Below, piece by piece: positions 51,429-61,778 of a stretch of 64,000 nucleotides of DNA. The DNA is from Aquisalimonas sp007126095 (GTDB lineage Bacteria > Pseudomonadota > Gammaproteobacteria > Nitrococcales > Aquisalimonadaceae). The translations under genes were made by a program, and so were the position numbers. The notes under the pieces are model-generated. The model was not told the origin of the DNA. It saw only the letters and a list, made by a program, of their open reading frames with translations, and did not search any database. Where the stretch lies: NCBI RefSeq assembly GCF_048323695.1, contig NZ_JBLWFT010000008.1, forward strand, positions 99,864 through 163,863, written 5' to 3'. The stretch's first letter is position 1. The number at the start of each line of letters is the position of its first letter.

Positions 51429-52669
51429 ACGAGGACTTTCTGCACCAGTCCGTGACCGTGATGGGCCTGGGTTACATCGGCCTGCCCACGGCCAGCCTGC
51501 TGGCCACCCGGGGTTTTCAGGTCCACGGCGTGGACGTGAATCCGGACGTGGTGGCAACCATCAACCGCGGTGACATACACATCGTCGAGCCGGAACTGGA
51601 CATCCTGGTCCGCTCTGCGGTGCAGAGCCGGCAACTCAGCGCATCCACCGACCCCGAAGAGGCGGACGTGTTCATCCTCGCCGTGCCGACCCCGTTCGGT
51701 GAGGACAAACGGCCGGACCTCAGCTGCGTGGAGGCGGCAACACGCCGCATGGCGGCTGTCCTCAAACCGGGCAACCTGGTGATACTGGAATCCACCAGCC
51801 CCGTGGGCACCACCGAGCGGGTTGCGCAGTGGATCGGCGAGGCACGCCCCGACCTCAGCGAGGGACAGGTGCGCATCGCCCATTGCCCGGAACGCGTCCT
51901 GCCCGGCCGCATCATCCAGGAGCTGGTCACCAACGACCGGGTGGTTGGCGGGCTCGACGAGGCCGCCACCGAGGCCGCTACGGCGTTCTACCGCCAGTTT
52001 GTCTCCGGCGACGTCCTGGCCACCACGGCACGCACCGCCGAGATGGCGAAACTTACCGAGAACACGTTCCGGGACGTGAATATCGCCCTGGCCAACGAGC
52101 TCTCCGTGATCTGTGATCGGCTCGGCATCAACGTCTGGGAACTCATCCAGCTCGCCAACCGGCATCCGCGCGTGAACATTCTCATGCCCGGCCCCGGCGT
52201 GGGCGGACACTGCATCGCCGTGGACCCCTGGTTCATCGTCGACTCGGCGCCGGAGCAGTCACGGCTGATCCGCATCTCGCGCGAAGTGAACGACGGCAAA
52301 CCCGATCACGTGATCACACAGGTCCGTGCGCGGGCGGAGCGGCTGCGGGACCCGGTGATCGCCTGCCTGGGGCTGGCCTACAAGTCGGATGTGGACGATC
52401 TGCGCGAGAGCCCGGCCCTGCGCATCACCCAGACTCTTGCCCGGGAGAAGGTCGGCCGGATCCTCGCGGTGGAGCCGTATGCCCGGCGCGGGCTGCCGGC
52501 GGCCCTGCTCGAGCTTGGCGTCGAGCACGTCGGGGTAGAACGGGCACTGGAGGAAGCCGACGTGCTGGTCATGCTCGTCGCACATCGCCAGTTCCGGAGA
52601 CTGCCGCCGGCGCCGCTCCAGCAAAAGATGGTCGTGGACGCCTGCGGCCTGCTCAGCCTCCTGCAGTAG
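51425..52669 (+). CDS. wecC: UDP-N-acetyl-D-mannosamine dehydrogenase
   Basis: Two-step NAD-dependent oxidation of UDP-ManNAc to UDP-ManNAcA. 414 residues from the TTG at 51425, with GGAGGAA seven bases upstream, overlapping the wecB stop. NAD motif VMGLGYIGLPTA (12-23), the VPTPFGEDKRPDLS loop, STSPVGTTE, HCPERVLPGR, the catalytic-cysteine block GPGVGGHCIAVDPW and KSDVDDLRESPAL. Operon order wecB-wecC-tviB points to amino-uronic acids in the polysaccharide. Confidence 0.92.
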   Translation: MNEDFLHQSVTVMGLGYIGLPTASLLATRGFQVHGVDVNPDVVATINRGDIHIVEPELDILVRSAVQSRQLSASTDPEEADVFILAVPTPFGEDKRPDLSCVEAATRRMAAVLKPGNLVILESTSPVGTTERVAQWIGEARPDLSEGQVRIAHCPERVLPGRIIQELVTNDRVVGGLDEAATEAATAFYRQFVSGDVLATTARTAEMAKLTENTFRDVNIALANELSVICDRLGINVWELIQLANRHPRVNILMPGPGVGGHCIAVDPWFIVDSAPEQSRLIRISREVNDGKPDHVITQVRARAERLRDPVIACLGLAYKSDVDDLRESPALRITQTLAREKVGRILAVEPYARRGLPAALLELGVEHVGVERALEEADVLVMLVAHRQFRRLPPAPLQQKMVVDACGLLSLLQ

Positions 52670-52681
52670 GGCGTGACAACG

Positions 52682-53980
<1,299 letters not shown>

Positions 53981-54019
53981 CGGCATCCGGCGCGGGCGTG
54001 CGGGCACGGCTCACACGGC

Positions 54020-54868
54020 CTATGGCTGTTCGGCCCTGGCCTCAACAATCCATTCCGCGGTGCAACGTGATACCTCGTCGCGCCATTGCTGCCGGGAGAA
54101 GGTATGGTTCGCGTCGGCCAGATCCACGCGGGACACACCGGGTCGGGCCAGCAACTCCCGCCACCGCGACGAAGCGGCTACCGTGTCGCGGAACTCGTCC
54201 GCCGTCAGATCGTTGCCGCTGAGAATCAGCAACACCCTGCCCCGGAAGCGGGCAAAGTCGTTGGCCATGCGCTCCGGCAGAGAGAGTGGTGTCGATGCCT
54301 CCCCACGACTGCGGCGTACGAGGCTCAGAAAGCCCCGCACCACACGCAGCGGGTTGATCCCGCCCTTGGCCAGCTTGCGCCAGAAGTCGGGGCTGAGCAC
54401 ACGCCGCCGGTAGTAATGCCGCACCACGGCCCGGGCGCTGCCAGCCTCGGTGCGGACCCAAGGATTCAGCAGCACGACGCCGGTCACCCGGTCGTCGTCC
54501 GGCGCGTGGCGAATGGCGACGCAGGCGGCATCGCACAGCCCCCACAGTACGACACCGTCCAGGTCGGGATAGGCCGCCGTCAGTTCATCCACGGCAACAG
54601 TGACGTCTGGCCCCGCGTGCTCAAACCCCCGGTACTCACCCTCGGCATCGCCCATGCCGCGGTAGTCAAAACGCAGCACGGGGATCCCCTGTGCCGCCAG
54701 GTGCCGCGCCAGCAGCAGAAACTGGCGATGGCTCCCGACGCGGTACTGTGGCCCGCCAACCACAACGACAACGCCGAGACGCGCATGCACCGACTCCGGG
54801 GCGTGCAGAATGGCCGGCAGGCGATCACCGCCACAGTCCAGAACGCGTGCGTGCTCGTCGGTGACCAT
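54020..54868 (-). CDS. Hydrolase 1, exosortase A system-associated
   Basis: Alpha/beta hydrolase of the XrtA-linked family 1. 282 residues. Oxyanion/strand region VVVVVGGPQYRVGSHRQFLL, the DYRGMGDAEGE loop, and an elbow reading WGLCDAACVA with Cys where Ser is usual. LILSGNDLTADEF and DANHTFSRQQW supply the Asp and His. Starts directly after the stop of hydrolase 2 (TGA-ATG), so the pair is coupled. Substrate unknown; a thioesterase on the nearby ACP is a reasonable guess. Confidence 0.87.
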   Translation of the reverse strand: MVTDEHARVLDCGGDRLPAILHAPESVHARLGVVVVVGGPQYRVGSHRQFLLLARHLAAQGIPVLRFDYRGMGDAEGEYRGFEHAGPDVTVAVDELTAAYPDLDGVVLWGLCDAACVAIRHAPDDDRVTGVVLLNPWVRTEAGSARAVVRHYYRRRVLSPDFWRKLAKGGINPLRVVRGFLSLVRRSRGEASTPLSLPERMANDFARFRGRVLLILSGNDLTADEFRDTVAASSRWRELLARPGVSRVDLADANHTFSRQQWRDEVSRCTAEWIVEARAEQP

Positions 54869-55669
54869 TCAGAACGCCGCTTCCGTTGCGGCAACCAGTG
54901 CCGGGGCATCTACCAGCTCGGCGGTATTCCAGAAGGCGTCGCCACGCACCGCCTCACTTGTGACCGCCACCCCGGCGGCCTCCCAGGCGGGAATCGCTCG
55001 CTGGCTGGCCGGTGACAGGGCCGGCTCGTCGCGCGTGCTGACCTCCAGCCAGAGCAGGCGCCGGGGCAGCGATTCCGGCGCGGGAGCCAGCACGGCTGCA
55101 TCAAGGCCGCTCGCGACCCGCGGGGGCAGGGTGTAGCCGGCAATTTCAAGTGATTCACCGGCCTCCAACCTCTGGCGCAGCACCGCCGTGGTCTCCCCGC
55201 CACCACCGGCGAGGTTGCCGGCGACGCTCAGGCGCAGAAACTGCGTCAGCGCCTGCTGCCCCTGCAGCACGGGGTTCCAGAGCACCAGGGTCTCGGGCCG
55301 TAACGACTCACGGGCCAGCAGATCCGACGCCAGCAGGGCACCCGCGCGCAGCGCCAGGATGTGGAGCGGCGCGGTATGGCGCTGGCGCAGCCAGGCAAGC
55401 GTCGTGGCGAGGTCATCCAGCCAGCCCGTCCAGTCCGCCTCACCAAAGTCACCGGCGCTGTCACCGGTGCCATGGACATCCGGGAGAACGGTCGCGTAGC
55501 CCCTTGCATTCAGGGCCCGGGCGGCCAGGGCCAGCATGCGCCGGGATTTGTTGAGCTCCTCGGCAAAAGGCGGAACGATCAGGACAACGCCCCTCGCCTC
55601 GCCCCCCGCAGCAGCGCGGTACATGATGAACAGCGAACCGGTCGCCCCCCGAATGAACTGCGGTTCCAA
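54869..55669 (-). CDS. Hydrolase 2, exosortase A system-associated
   Basis: Second alpha/beta hydrolase-like protein of the XrtA set. 266 residues, begins with VVLIVPPFAEELNKSRRML, LPDVHGTGDSAGDFGEADW and LRAGALLASDLLA at the elbow position. There Ala replaces the expected Ser nucleophile (LALRAGALLA), so activity is doubtful. The C-terminal half is less conserved. 29 bases after the ACP gene. Confidence 0.85.
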   Translation of the reverse strand: MEPQFIRGATGSLFIMYRAAAGGEARGVVLIVPPFAEELNKSRRMLALAARALNARGYATVLPDVHGTGDSAGDFGEADWTGWLDDLATTLAWLRQRHTAPLHILALRAGALLASDLLARESLRPETLVLWNPVLQGQQALTQFLRLSVAGNLAGGGGETTAVLRQRLEAGESLEIAGYTLPPRVASGLDAAVLAPAPESLPRRLLWLEVSTRDEPALSPASQRAIPAWEAAGVAVTSEAVRGDAFWNTAELVDAPALVAATEAAF

Positions 55670-55698
55670 CGCACTCCACCCCTGCTTCTGCCGCCCGG

Positions 55699-55950
55699 CT
55701 ACTCCGCCAGCTTGCGGTCGACGAAATCCGTCAGCGAACCCACGGTTTCAAAGGTTTCGGCACTGATCTCTTCATCGTCCACGGCAATGCCGAAATGCTC
55801 CTCAAGCTGCGTTACCAGCGAAACCACGGCCATGGAGTCGAACTCCGGCACCTCGCCCAGCAACCCGGTCGTGCGGTCGAACTGACGCACCCGGCCATTG
55901 AGTTGCAACACGTCGTCAATTACCTGCTTCACTTCATCAAGCGTTGCCAT
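55699..55950 (-). CDS. Acyl carrier protein (XrtA-associated)
   Basis: 83 residues. Four-helix ACP pattern with EVPEFDSMAVVSLVTQLEE; Ser39 in the FDSM motif is the phosphopantetheine site (DSL in housekeeping ACPs). EEHFGIAVDDEEISAETFET is the typical helix II-III text. I begin at the ATG at 55950; the TTG before it is not needed. First gene of the ACP-hydrolase 2-hydrolase 1 operon, behind a sigma-70-like promoter. Confidence 0.92.
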   Translation of the reverse strand: MATLDEVKQVIDDVLQLNGRVRQFDRTTGLLGEVPEFDSMAVVSLVTQLEEHFGIAVDDEEISAETFETVGSLTDFVDRKLAE

Positions 55951-56015
55951 CAAAGCATCTCTATTGTCTTTCGCGCCCTGAAGAGCCCGGGAAGGTTTAC
56001 TATCATCTGAAGAGC

Positions 56016-56044
56016 ATTATCAGCCTCCGGTCTGGCCGGATCAA
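56016..56044 (-). promoter_or_regulatory. Sigma-70-like promoter of the ACP operon
   Basis: TTGATC (56039-56044), 17-base spacer, GATAAT (56016-56021), pointing to the ACP gene with a start about 60 bases before its ATG. Confidence 0.55.
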
Positions 56045-56074
56045 TCGCAGACCACTGAACAGGGAGACGCGCGC

Positions 56075-57931
56075 ATGCTGGGGGGGATCTGTGGCTGGCT
56101 GGGCCCGAGCACTCGGGGGGGCGATGCCAATGAAATGGGTGCTGCTCTGGCGGGGGGCCCGCGGGCCACGCTGAGCACCCTGGGCGGCGGCAACTGTGGC
56201 GGCGCAGCCCTTGGCGGTGACATCGCGCATGGCGACAACGGCACTCTGGCACTCATCGCCGGGGCTCCGCGCTGGAAATCGGGCGCCCTGGAGGCGATTG
56301 CCCGGCAGTCGGGACACGGAACCGCACTGCTGGATGCCTGGCAGACCAACGGCCCGGACATGCTCGCTCAGCTCGAGGGACCTTTCGTCCTGGCCGTGCT
56401 GGCCCCCGGCGCGGGGACGGCACTGCTCGCCACGGACCGCATGGGACGGATGCCGCTGTTCCACACCGACTCGGGCGACTGCCTGGTCTTCGGCTCGACG
56501 CTGGATGCGGTCATCAGCCACCCGGGCGTGGATGCACGGTTAAGCACTCAGTCCGTCTACCACTACGTCTACCATCATGCCATTCCGAGCCCCGACTCCA
56601 TCTACGAAGAGATCGGGCGCCTGCGCCCGGCCCACGCGCTGGACTGGGGCGATGGCAAGTCAACCGTCCGCCAGTGGTGGGCCCCGACATTCGCCCCGGA
56701 CCGGCGCGCCACACCGGAGGAACTCGCCGAGGAACTGCGTGCCGCGCTGGCACAGTCCGTCGGCGACGCCGCGGCAGACGCGCACACCGCAGCATTCCTG
56801 AGTGGAGGCCTGGACAGCTCCACGGTGGCCGGGATGCTGTCAAAGGCGCAACAGGATCCTGCCGTGGCCTATGCCATCGGGTTCGACGCGCCGGGCTACG
56901 ACGAGATCGAATATGCCCGAGCAGCCCGCGACCACTTCGGGCTGGACCTGCGTGAATACTACGTCACCCCCGACGACGTGGCCGCGACGGTTCCGAAGAT
57001 CGCGGCGGCCTATGATCAGCCTTTCGGAAACTCTTCAGCGATACCGGCTTACCACTGTGCCCGGCGCGCTGTCGAGAACGGCATTGAGCTCATGCTGGCC
57101 GGTGACGGCGGCGATGAACTCTTCGGCGGCAACCCGCCCTATGGCAAACAACAGATCTTCGAGGCGTATGGCCGGATCCCCGGCGGGCTCCGTCGCGGAG
57201 TGGTGGAGCCCCTGGCGCTCGGCCCACTGGGGGCACTCCCGGGCGCACGCAAGGTCCGGCGCTATGTCGAACAGGCCCGGATTCCGCTGCCGGATCGGCT
57301 GCAGAGCTACAACTTCCTCCATCGCCACGATCCGGCCGAGCTGTTCAACGCCGACTTCCTCGCCGAGGTCGACCCCGCCTTACCGATGGCCCGGCAGCGG
57401 GCCGTTTACTCGGCCCCGGGGCAAGGCGACCCACTGCACCGAATGATGTACCTGGACTGGCAGTACGTCCTCGCCGACAACGACCTCTGCAAGGTAAGCC
57501 GAACCGCCGCGCTGGCCGGGGCGGACGTGCACTTTCCCATGCTGAATGACCGCGTCGTGGACCTGTCGTGCCGGATACCACCAGAGTTGCAGGTCCGTCG
57601 GGCACAGCTCCGCTGCTTCTACAAGGATGCGATGCGCGGCTTTCTGCCGGACACCATCATCCAGAAGAAGAAGCACGGCTTCGGTCTGCCGTTTGGCGTC
57701 TGGATGCGCGACACACCGGTCCTGCAGGAAATGGCGGGCGACGCACTGGGCAGCCTGCGCCGGCACGGCTGGTTCCGGGGCGCGTTCCTTGACCGTCTCA
57801 TGGACCTGCAACGCGACCAGCACGCGGCCTACTATGGCGAGTTGGTGTGGGTGCTGATGATGCTGGGACTGTGGCTGGACCGTGATCATGCGCAATCGGG
57901 TGTCGCCGTGCGTCATGCGGCCAGCTCCTGA
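56075..57931 (+). CDS. Asparagine-synthetase-like protein with degenerate glutaminase domain
   Basis: 618 residues. The C-terminal synthetase domain is intact: FLSGGLDSSTVAGML (PP-loop SGGLDSS, 243-249), MLAGDGGDELFGGN, FHFPML-type DVHFPMLNDRVVDLS and KKKHGFGLPFGVWMRD. The N-terminal Ntn domain starts MLGGICGWLG and so lacks the N-terminal nucleophile Cys2 of class II amidotransferases. The NGEIYN glutamine-binding text is replaced by IAGAPRWKSG. It therefore probably uses ammonia or another amine, as beta-lactam synthetase does. Members occur in XrtA loci with the ACP, ligase and decarboxylase seen here. The start follows AGGGAG. Confidence 0.88.
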   Translation: MLGGICGWLGPSTRGGDANEMGAALAGGPRATLSTLGGGNCGGAALGGDIAHGDNGTLALIAGAPRWKSGALEAIARQSGHGTALLDAWQTNGPDMLAQLEGPFVLAVLAPGAGTALLATDRMGRMPLFHTDSGDCLVFGSTLDAVISHPGVDARLSTQSVYHYVYHHAIPSPDSIYEEIGRLRPAHALDWGDGKSTVRQWWAPTFAPDRRATPEELAEELRAALAQSVGDAAADAHTAAFLSGGLDSSTVAGMLSKAQQDPAVAYAIGFDAPGYDEIEYARAARDHFGLDLREYYVTPDDVAATVPKIAAAYDQPFGNSSAIPAYHCARRAVENGIELMLAGDGGDELFGGNPPYGKQQIFEAYGRIPGGLRRGVVEPLALGPLGALPGARKVRRYVEQARIPLPDRLQSYNFLHRHDPAELFNADFLAEVDPALPMARQRAVYSAPGQGDPLHRMMYLDWQYVLADNDLCKVSRTAALAGADVHFPMLNDRVVDLSCRIPPELQVRRAQLRCFYKDAMRGFLPDTIIQKKKHGFGLPFGVWMRDTPVLQEMAGDALGSLRRHGWFRGAFLDRLMDLQRDQHAAYYGELVWVLMMLGLWLDRDHAQSGVAVRHAASS

Positions 57932-58036
57932 CCGCTGCCAGGCAGGATCAGTCGGGGCGTCGAATTACTTTACAGTGTCGCAAACGTGAGACGGCGCCCC
58001 CCTCGCAAACCCGCCCCATAGACCGGGGACGCAACT

Positions 58037-58053
58037 CTGGCGAGGTTCTTGCT
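58037..58053 (+). promoter_or_regulatory. Sigma-54 promoter of the larger PEP-CTERM gene
   Basis: CTGGCGAGGTTCTTGCT with exact GG-N10-GC spacing. TTTACA lies 70 bases upstream of the first G of GG. The site is 85 bases before the ATG. Confidence 0.87.
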
Positions 58054-58137
58054 TTGTGTCGCCGCGCACAGCTCTGGTGCCTGCACAAGAGCCGTGCACT
58101 CGCGCAAAAAAGAACAACGCATTCGCAAGGGGGGTAC

Positions 58138-58818
58138 ATGACCCAGCACCGCAGAAGGCACTCGGGCATGAAGGCGGCGACCGCTTTCGGCATTTTCGTT
58201 GCGGCGTCCGCCTATGCCGGTACGGCAATGGCGGGAAGCTTGATGGTCAGCAACGCGTTCGACAGTGATGGTGAGTTCCTTGACGCACGAAACGCATTCG
58301 ATGTGCTCGCCGAAGCCAAGGGCGAGTACCGGCCCAACAACTGGAGCATCGGGCTGACTGAAGGGGGCCAGAGTCAACCGGTTGCCCAGGGACTCGAGGA
58401 TGGTCCGCTGGTCGATCGGTTCTCGTTCTCGCTGTCTCTCGTGGACGACGTTCTCAACTTCGCCGTCGAGGGCATTGGTTTCAACGACTCGGTGTCGCAC
58501 GATGGTTTCGAGCTGGATAGCGCTGCTGACATCCTGCTCCGGGTGGCAGGTTCGGCAGAGGAGAACTCGACCATCCAGCTGGGGGGCGAGACGCTCACTG
58601 GGCCGATCGACGGGGCGGACTACTGGTGGCTCTCCGACATCGACTATGAGCAGGGTATCTCCGGGACCGGATTCTTCCCGGAGGGCACGGCTGACACCCG
58701 GCCTTCATTCCAGATGAAGATCACCGATTACACCAGCGTACCGGAGCCAGCCACACTGGGGATGCTGGGGCTCGGCCTGTTGGCCCTGACCGCCTTCGCC
58801 CGGCGCCGCAGTGCCTGA
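58138..58818 (+). CDS. PEP-CTERM sorting-domain protein
   Basis: 226 residues. Signal peptide after a basic head (MTQHRRRHSGMKAATAFGIF, cleavage near GTAMA), a mature beta-rich domain of about 165 residues with acidic surface (SLMVSNAFDSDGEFLDARNA, FAVEGIGFNDSVSHDGFEL), and the C-terminal VPEPATLGMLGLGLLALTAF ending ARRRSA (VPEP at 201-204). Start at 58138 behind AAGGGGGG; MKAATAF at 58168 is an alternative. Behind a sigma-54 site and followed by an intrinsic terminator. Confidence 0.93.
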   Translation: MTQHRRRHSGMKAATAFGIFVAASAYAGTAMAGSLMVSNAFDSDGEFLDARNAFDVLAEAKGEYRPNNWSIGLTEGGQSQPVAQGLEDGPLVDRFSFSLSLVDDVLNFAVEGIGFNDSVSHDGFELDSAADILLRVAGSAEENSTIQLGGETLTGPIDGADYWWLSDIDYEQGISGTGFFPEGTADTRPSFQMKITDYTSVPEPATLGMLGLGLLALTAFARRRSA

Positions 58819-58845
58819 AGCGGACGCAATGGCTGTACACACAGA

Positions 58846-58870
58846 AGCCCCGGGTGCGGCCCGGGGCTTT
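58846..58870 (+). terminator. Intrinsic terminator of the PEP-CTERM gene
   Basis: AGCCCCGGG and CCCGGGGCT pair around the loop TGCGG; followed by TT and then GCTCC. 27 bases past the stop. Strong stem, short U-tract. Confidence 0.75.
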
Positions 58871-58959
58871 GCTCCGTCATCAGGCATCATCCGGGTGTAG
58901 GCAACCCCCGGAGAGGCCCATACACTACAGATCATGGACTCAAGGAACCGTACCGCCTG

Positions 58960-60546
58960 ATGGCCGATCTCATTCATGACCTGATTCTACGCTCTGCCGA
59001 ACGGGCTCCGGGGAACCCGGCGCTCAGCCACAAGGACCATCGTCAGAATTTCGGACAGTTGGCGGACACCATCCGCACCGTCGCTCACGAACTGAATGGA
59101 CTGGGGCTGACACGCGATGAGCGGGTAGCGGTGTATCTGGAGAAACGTCCGGAGGCCGTTGTCGGTCTGTTCAGCGCAGCCGCTGCCGGCGGCGTGTTCG
59201 TGCCGGTCAATCCGCTGCTGAAACCGCCACAGGTTGGCTACATCCTGCGTGACTGCAACGTGCGCGTGCTGATCACCTCCGCAAACCGCCTCAGCCAACT
59301 GAGCGAGGAGCTGCGCCGCTGTCATGACCTGCATACGGTGATTGTGACTGACGGCGTGCCCGCCGAAACGCCACAAGGCTTGCACACGGTTGCCTGGGGC
59401 GACTGGACGGCCGACAGCCGGCAGCGACCATGCCGCCGTATCGATACGGACATGGCAGCCATTCTTTACACCTCGGGCAGCACCGGGCAGCCCAAAGGCG
59501 TGGTGCTCTCACACCGCAACATGGTGGCAGGGGCCCGCAGCGTGGCGAGCTATCTCGATAATCGCGAAGATGACCGCCTGCTGGCCGCCCTCCCCCTGAG
59601 TTTCGACTATGGGCTGAGCCAGCTGACTACGGCCTTTCACACCGGCGCCAGCGTCTCGCTCATGAACTATCTGTTACCGCGGGATGTGCTCCGCGCCGTC
59701 GAGCGCGAACAGATCACCGGCCTGGCGGCGGTCCCGCCACTATGGATCCAGCTTGCACAGCTCGACTGGCCCGGGCACGTGACCGACCACCTGCGCTATA
59801 TCACCAACTCCGGCGGTGCCATGCCGCGGACCACAGTACAGGCCCTGCGGGCGTCACTCCCGCGAACGCAGGTCTACCTGATGTACGGGCTCACGGAGGC
59901 GTTCCGATCGACTTACCTCCCACCCGAGGAGGTGGACCGTCGCCCCGACTCCATGGGCAAGGCCATTCCCAATGCGGAGATCATGGTGCTGCGGGAGGAT
60001 GGCTCCCCGTGTGCGCCGAACGAACCGGGGGAGCTTGTCCACCGGGGCGCGCTCGTCTCCATGGGTTACTGGAACGCCCCGGAAAAGACCGCGGAGCGAT
60101 TCCGGCCATTGCCACCACGCAGCCAGGGCATCACCACCCCTGAGCTCGCGGTGTGGTCCGGGGACACCGTACGCATGGATGACGACGGCTTTCTCTATTT
60201 CGTCGGCCGGCGGGACGAGATGATCAAGACGTCAGGCTATCGGGTCAGCCCCAGCGAGGTCGAAGAAGTGGTCTATGCCACTGGACTGGTTGCCGAAGCG
60301 GTAGCCCTGGGTGTGCCACACCCGACGCTGGGCGAGGCCATCGTGCTCGTCGCCCAGGGCCGCGACCAGGCCACCCTGGACACCGAGGCGCTGATCGCTG
60401 CCTGTAAACGCGACCTCCCCACGTTCATGGTGCCGGCGCACGTGGAGGCCTGGCGGGATCCGCTGCCACGCAACGCCAATGGCAAGATCGACCGCAAGGG
60501 GTTGAGGGAGCCGCTGAAAGCACTGTTCGCAGGAGACCGGCCATGA
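58960..60546 (+). CDS. Acyl-CoA ligase (AMP-forming), exosortase A system-associated
   Basis: Adenylate-forming enzyme that would activate a carboxylate, possibly for loading on the nearby ACP. 528 residues: YTSGSTGQPKG (170-180, P-loop), the NSGGAMP and MYGLTEAFRSTYLPPEE adenine loop, GDTVRMDDDGFLYFVGRRDE hinge and the catalytic lysine in NANGKIDRKGL (near 509-518). Start ATG at 58960. ATGA overlap with the decarboxylase shows a two-gene operon. Confidence 0.92.
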   Translation: MADLIHDLILRSAERAPGNPALSHKDHRQNFGQLADTIRTVAHELNGLGLTRDERVAVYLEKRPEAVVGLFSAAAAGGVFVPVNPLLKPPQVGYILRDCNVRVLITSANRLSQLSEELRRCHDLHTVIVTDGVPAETPQGLHTVAWGDWTADSRQRPCRRIDTDMAAILYTSGSTGQPKGVVLSHRNMVAGARSVASYLDNREDDRLLAALPLSFDYGLSQLTTAFHTGASVSLMNYLLPRDVLRAVEREQITGLAAVPPLWIQLAQLDWPGHVTDHLRYITNSGGAMPRTTVQALRASLPRTQVYLMYGLTEAFRSTYLPPEEVDRRPDSMGKAIPNAEIMVLREDGSPCAPNEPGELVHRGALVSMGYWNAPEKTAERFRPLPPRSQGITTPELAVWSGDTVRMDDDGFLYFVGRRDEMIKTSGYRVSPSEVEEVVYATGLVAEAVALGVPHPTLGEAIVLVAQGRDQATLDTEALIAACKRDLPTFMVPAHVEAWRDPLPRNANGKIDRKGLREPLKALFAGDRP

Positions 60547-61778
60547 CGAGGGAGCGCCCGACACATATCCTCATGACGCAGTTCCCGGCTGTGGACGGCG
60601 TGCTGCAGGTGGGCGGGGTGCCGCTGACCACGCTCGCCACACGCGTTGGGGGCACACCGTTCTACGCCTACGACCGCCAGCTCATCAGCAACCGGATTGC
60701 GGAGCTGCGCGCCCAGCTGCCGGGAGCGATCGAGCTGCACTACGCCATGAAGGCGAACCCGATGCCGGCCGTGGTTCACCATCTGGCCGGGCTCGTTGAT
60801 GGCATTGATGTCGCGTCGGCCGGAGAGCTGCAGGTGGCCCTGGACACCGGCACGCCGCCATCGGAAATCAGCTTCGCCGGCCCGGGCAAACGCGATGGAG
60901 AGCTGGCACAGGCACTCACCACCGGCATCACCATCAATCTCGAGTCGTTCGGCGAAATGGAGCGCCTGGCAAGACTCGGCGAGCAGCATGGGCATAGGCC
61001 CAGGGTCGCCGTGCGGGTCAATCCGGACTTCGAGCTGAAGGCCTCGGGGATGAAGATGGGCGGCGGGCCCAAGGTGTTCGGCGTGGATGCGGAACTGGTT
61101 CCCGACATGCTCGGCCGCATCCGCGAGCTGGATCTGGCGTTCCAGGGCTTCCATATCTTCACCGGATCCCAGAACCTGCGCGCGGAGTCGCTGTTCGAGG
61201 CGCACGACAAGACGTTCGACCTGGCCTACCGCCTGGCCGAAGAGGCGCGGGAACCCCTGACCTTTCTGAACATCGGCGGCGGCCTTGGCATCCCCTATTT
61301 CCCGGGAGACCAGCCCATCGACCTGGCCGCTGTGGGCGAACACCTGCACGATCACGTCGAAACCGCTCACCGGCGCCTGGGCAAGACAAAGCTGGTGATG
61401 GAGCTCGGGCGCTACATGGTCGGTGAGGCCGGCGTCTACGTTGCCCGGGTCATTGACCGTAAAGTCTCCCGCGGCCACACCTATCTCATCACCGACGGCG
61501 GCTTGCACCACCACCTGGCGGCCTCGGGAAACTTCGGCCAGGTCATCCGCAAGAACTACCCGGTCGCCATCGGCAACCGCATGGATGTGCCCCCGGAGGA
61601 GAACGCCACCGTAACCGGGCCACTGTGCACGCCACTGGACATGCTCGCCGACCGCATGGATCTGCCGCGGGCGGACGTGGGGGATCTGGTGGTGGTGTTT
61701 CAGTCCGGTGCGTACGGGCTGACGGCGAGTCCGTTGGGATTTCTGAGCCATCCGGGGCCGGGGGAGGTGCTGGTTTGA
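60543..61778 (+). CDS. PLP-dependent decarboxylase, exosortase A system-associated
   Basis: Alanine-racemase-fold decarboxylase related to diaminopimelate/ornithine decarboxylases. 411 residues: PFYAYDRQLI, the PLP lysine in HYAMKANPMP (Lys70), HIFTGSQN, FLNIGGGLGIPYF, and the C-terminal ELGRYMVGEAGVYV and GPLCTPLDMLADRM with the substrate cysteine, then FQSGAYGLTASPLGFLSH. Substrate unknown; part of the XrtA accessory set with the ligase and ACP. Overlaps the ligase by ATGA. Confidence 0.92.
   Translation: MTRERPTHILMTQFPAVDGVLQVGGVPLTTLATRVGGTPFYAYDRQLISNRIAELRAQLPGAIELHYAMKANPMPAVVHHLAGLVDGIDVASAGELQVALDTGTPPSEISFAGPGKRDGELAQALTTGITINLESFGEMERLARLGEQHGHRPRVAVRVNPDFELKASGMKMGGGPKVFGVDAELVPDMLGRIRELDLAFQGFHIFTGSQNLRAESLFEAHDKTFDLAYRLAEEAREPLTFLNIGGGLGIPYFPGDQPIDLAAVGEHLHDHVETAHRRLGKTKLVMELGRYMVGEAGVYVARVIDRKVSRGHTYLITDGGLHHHLAASGNFGQVIRKNYPVAIGNRMDVPPEENATVTGPLCTPLDMLADRMDLPRADVGDLVVVFQSGAYGLTASPLGFLSHPGPGEVLV

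Noticed and set aside
56031..56050. Sigma-54 site before the asparagine-synthetase-like gene
   Set aside because: GG and GC are eleven bases apart, one more than allowed, and the TTGC box is absent.
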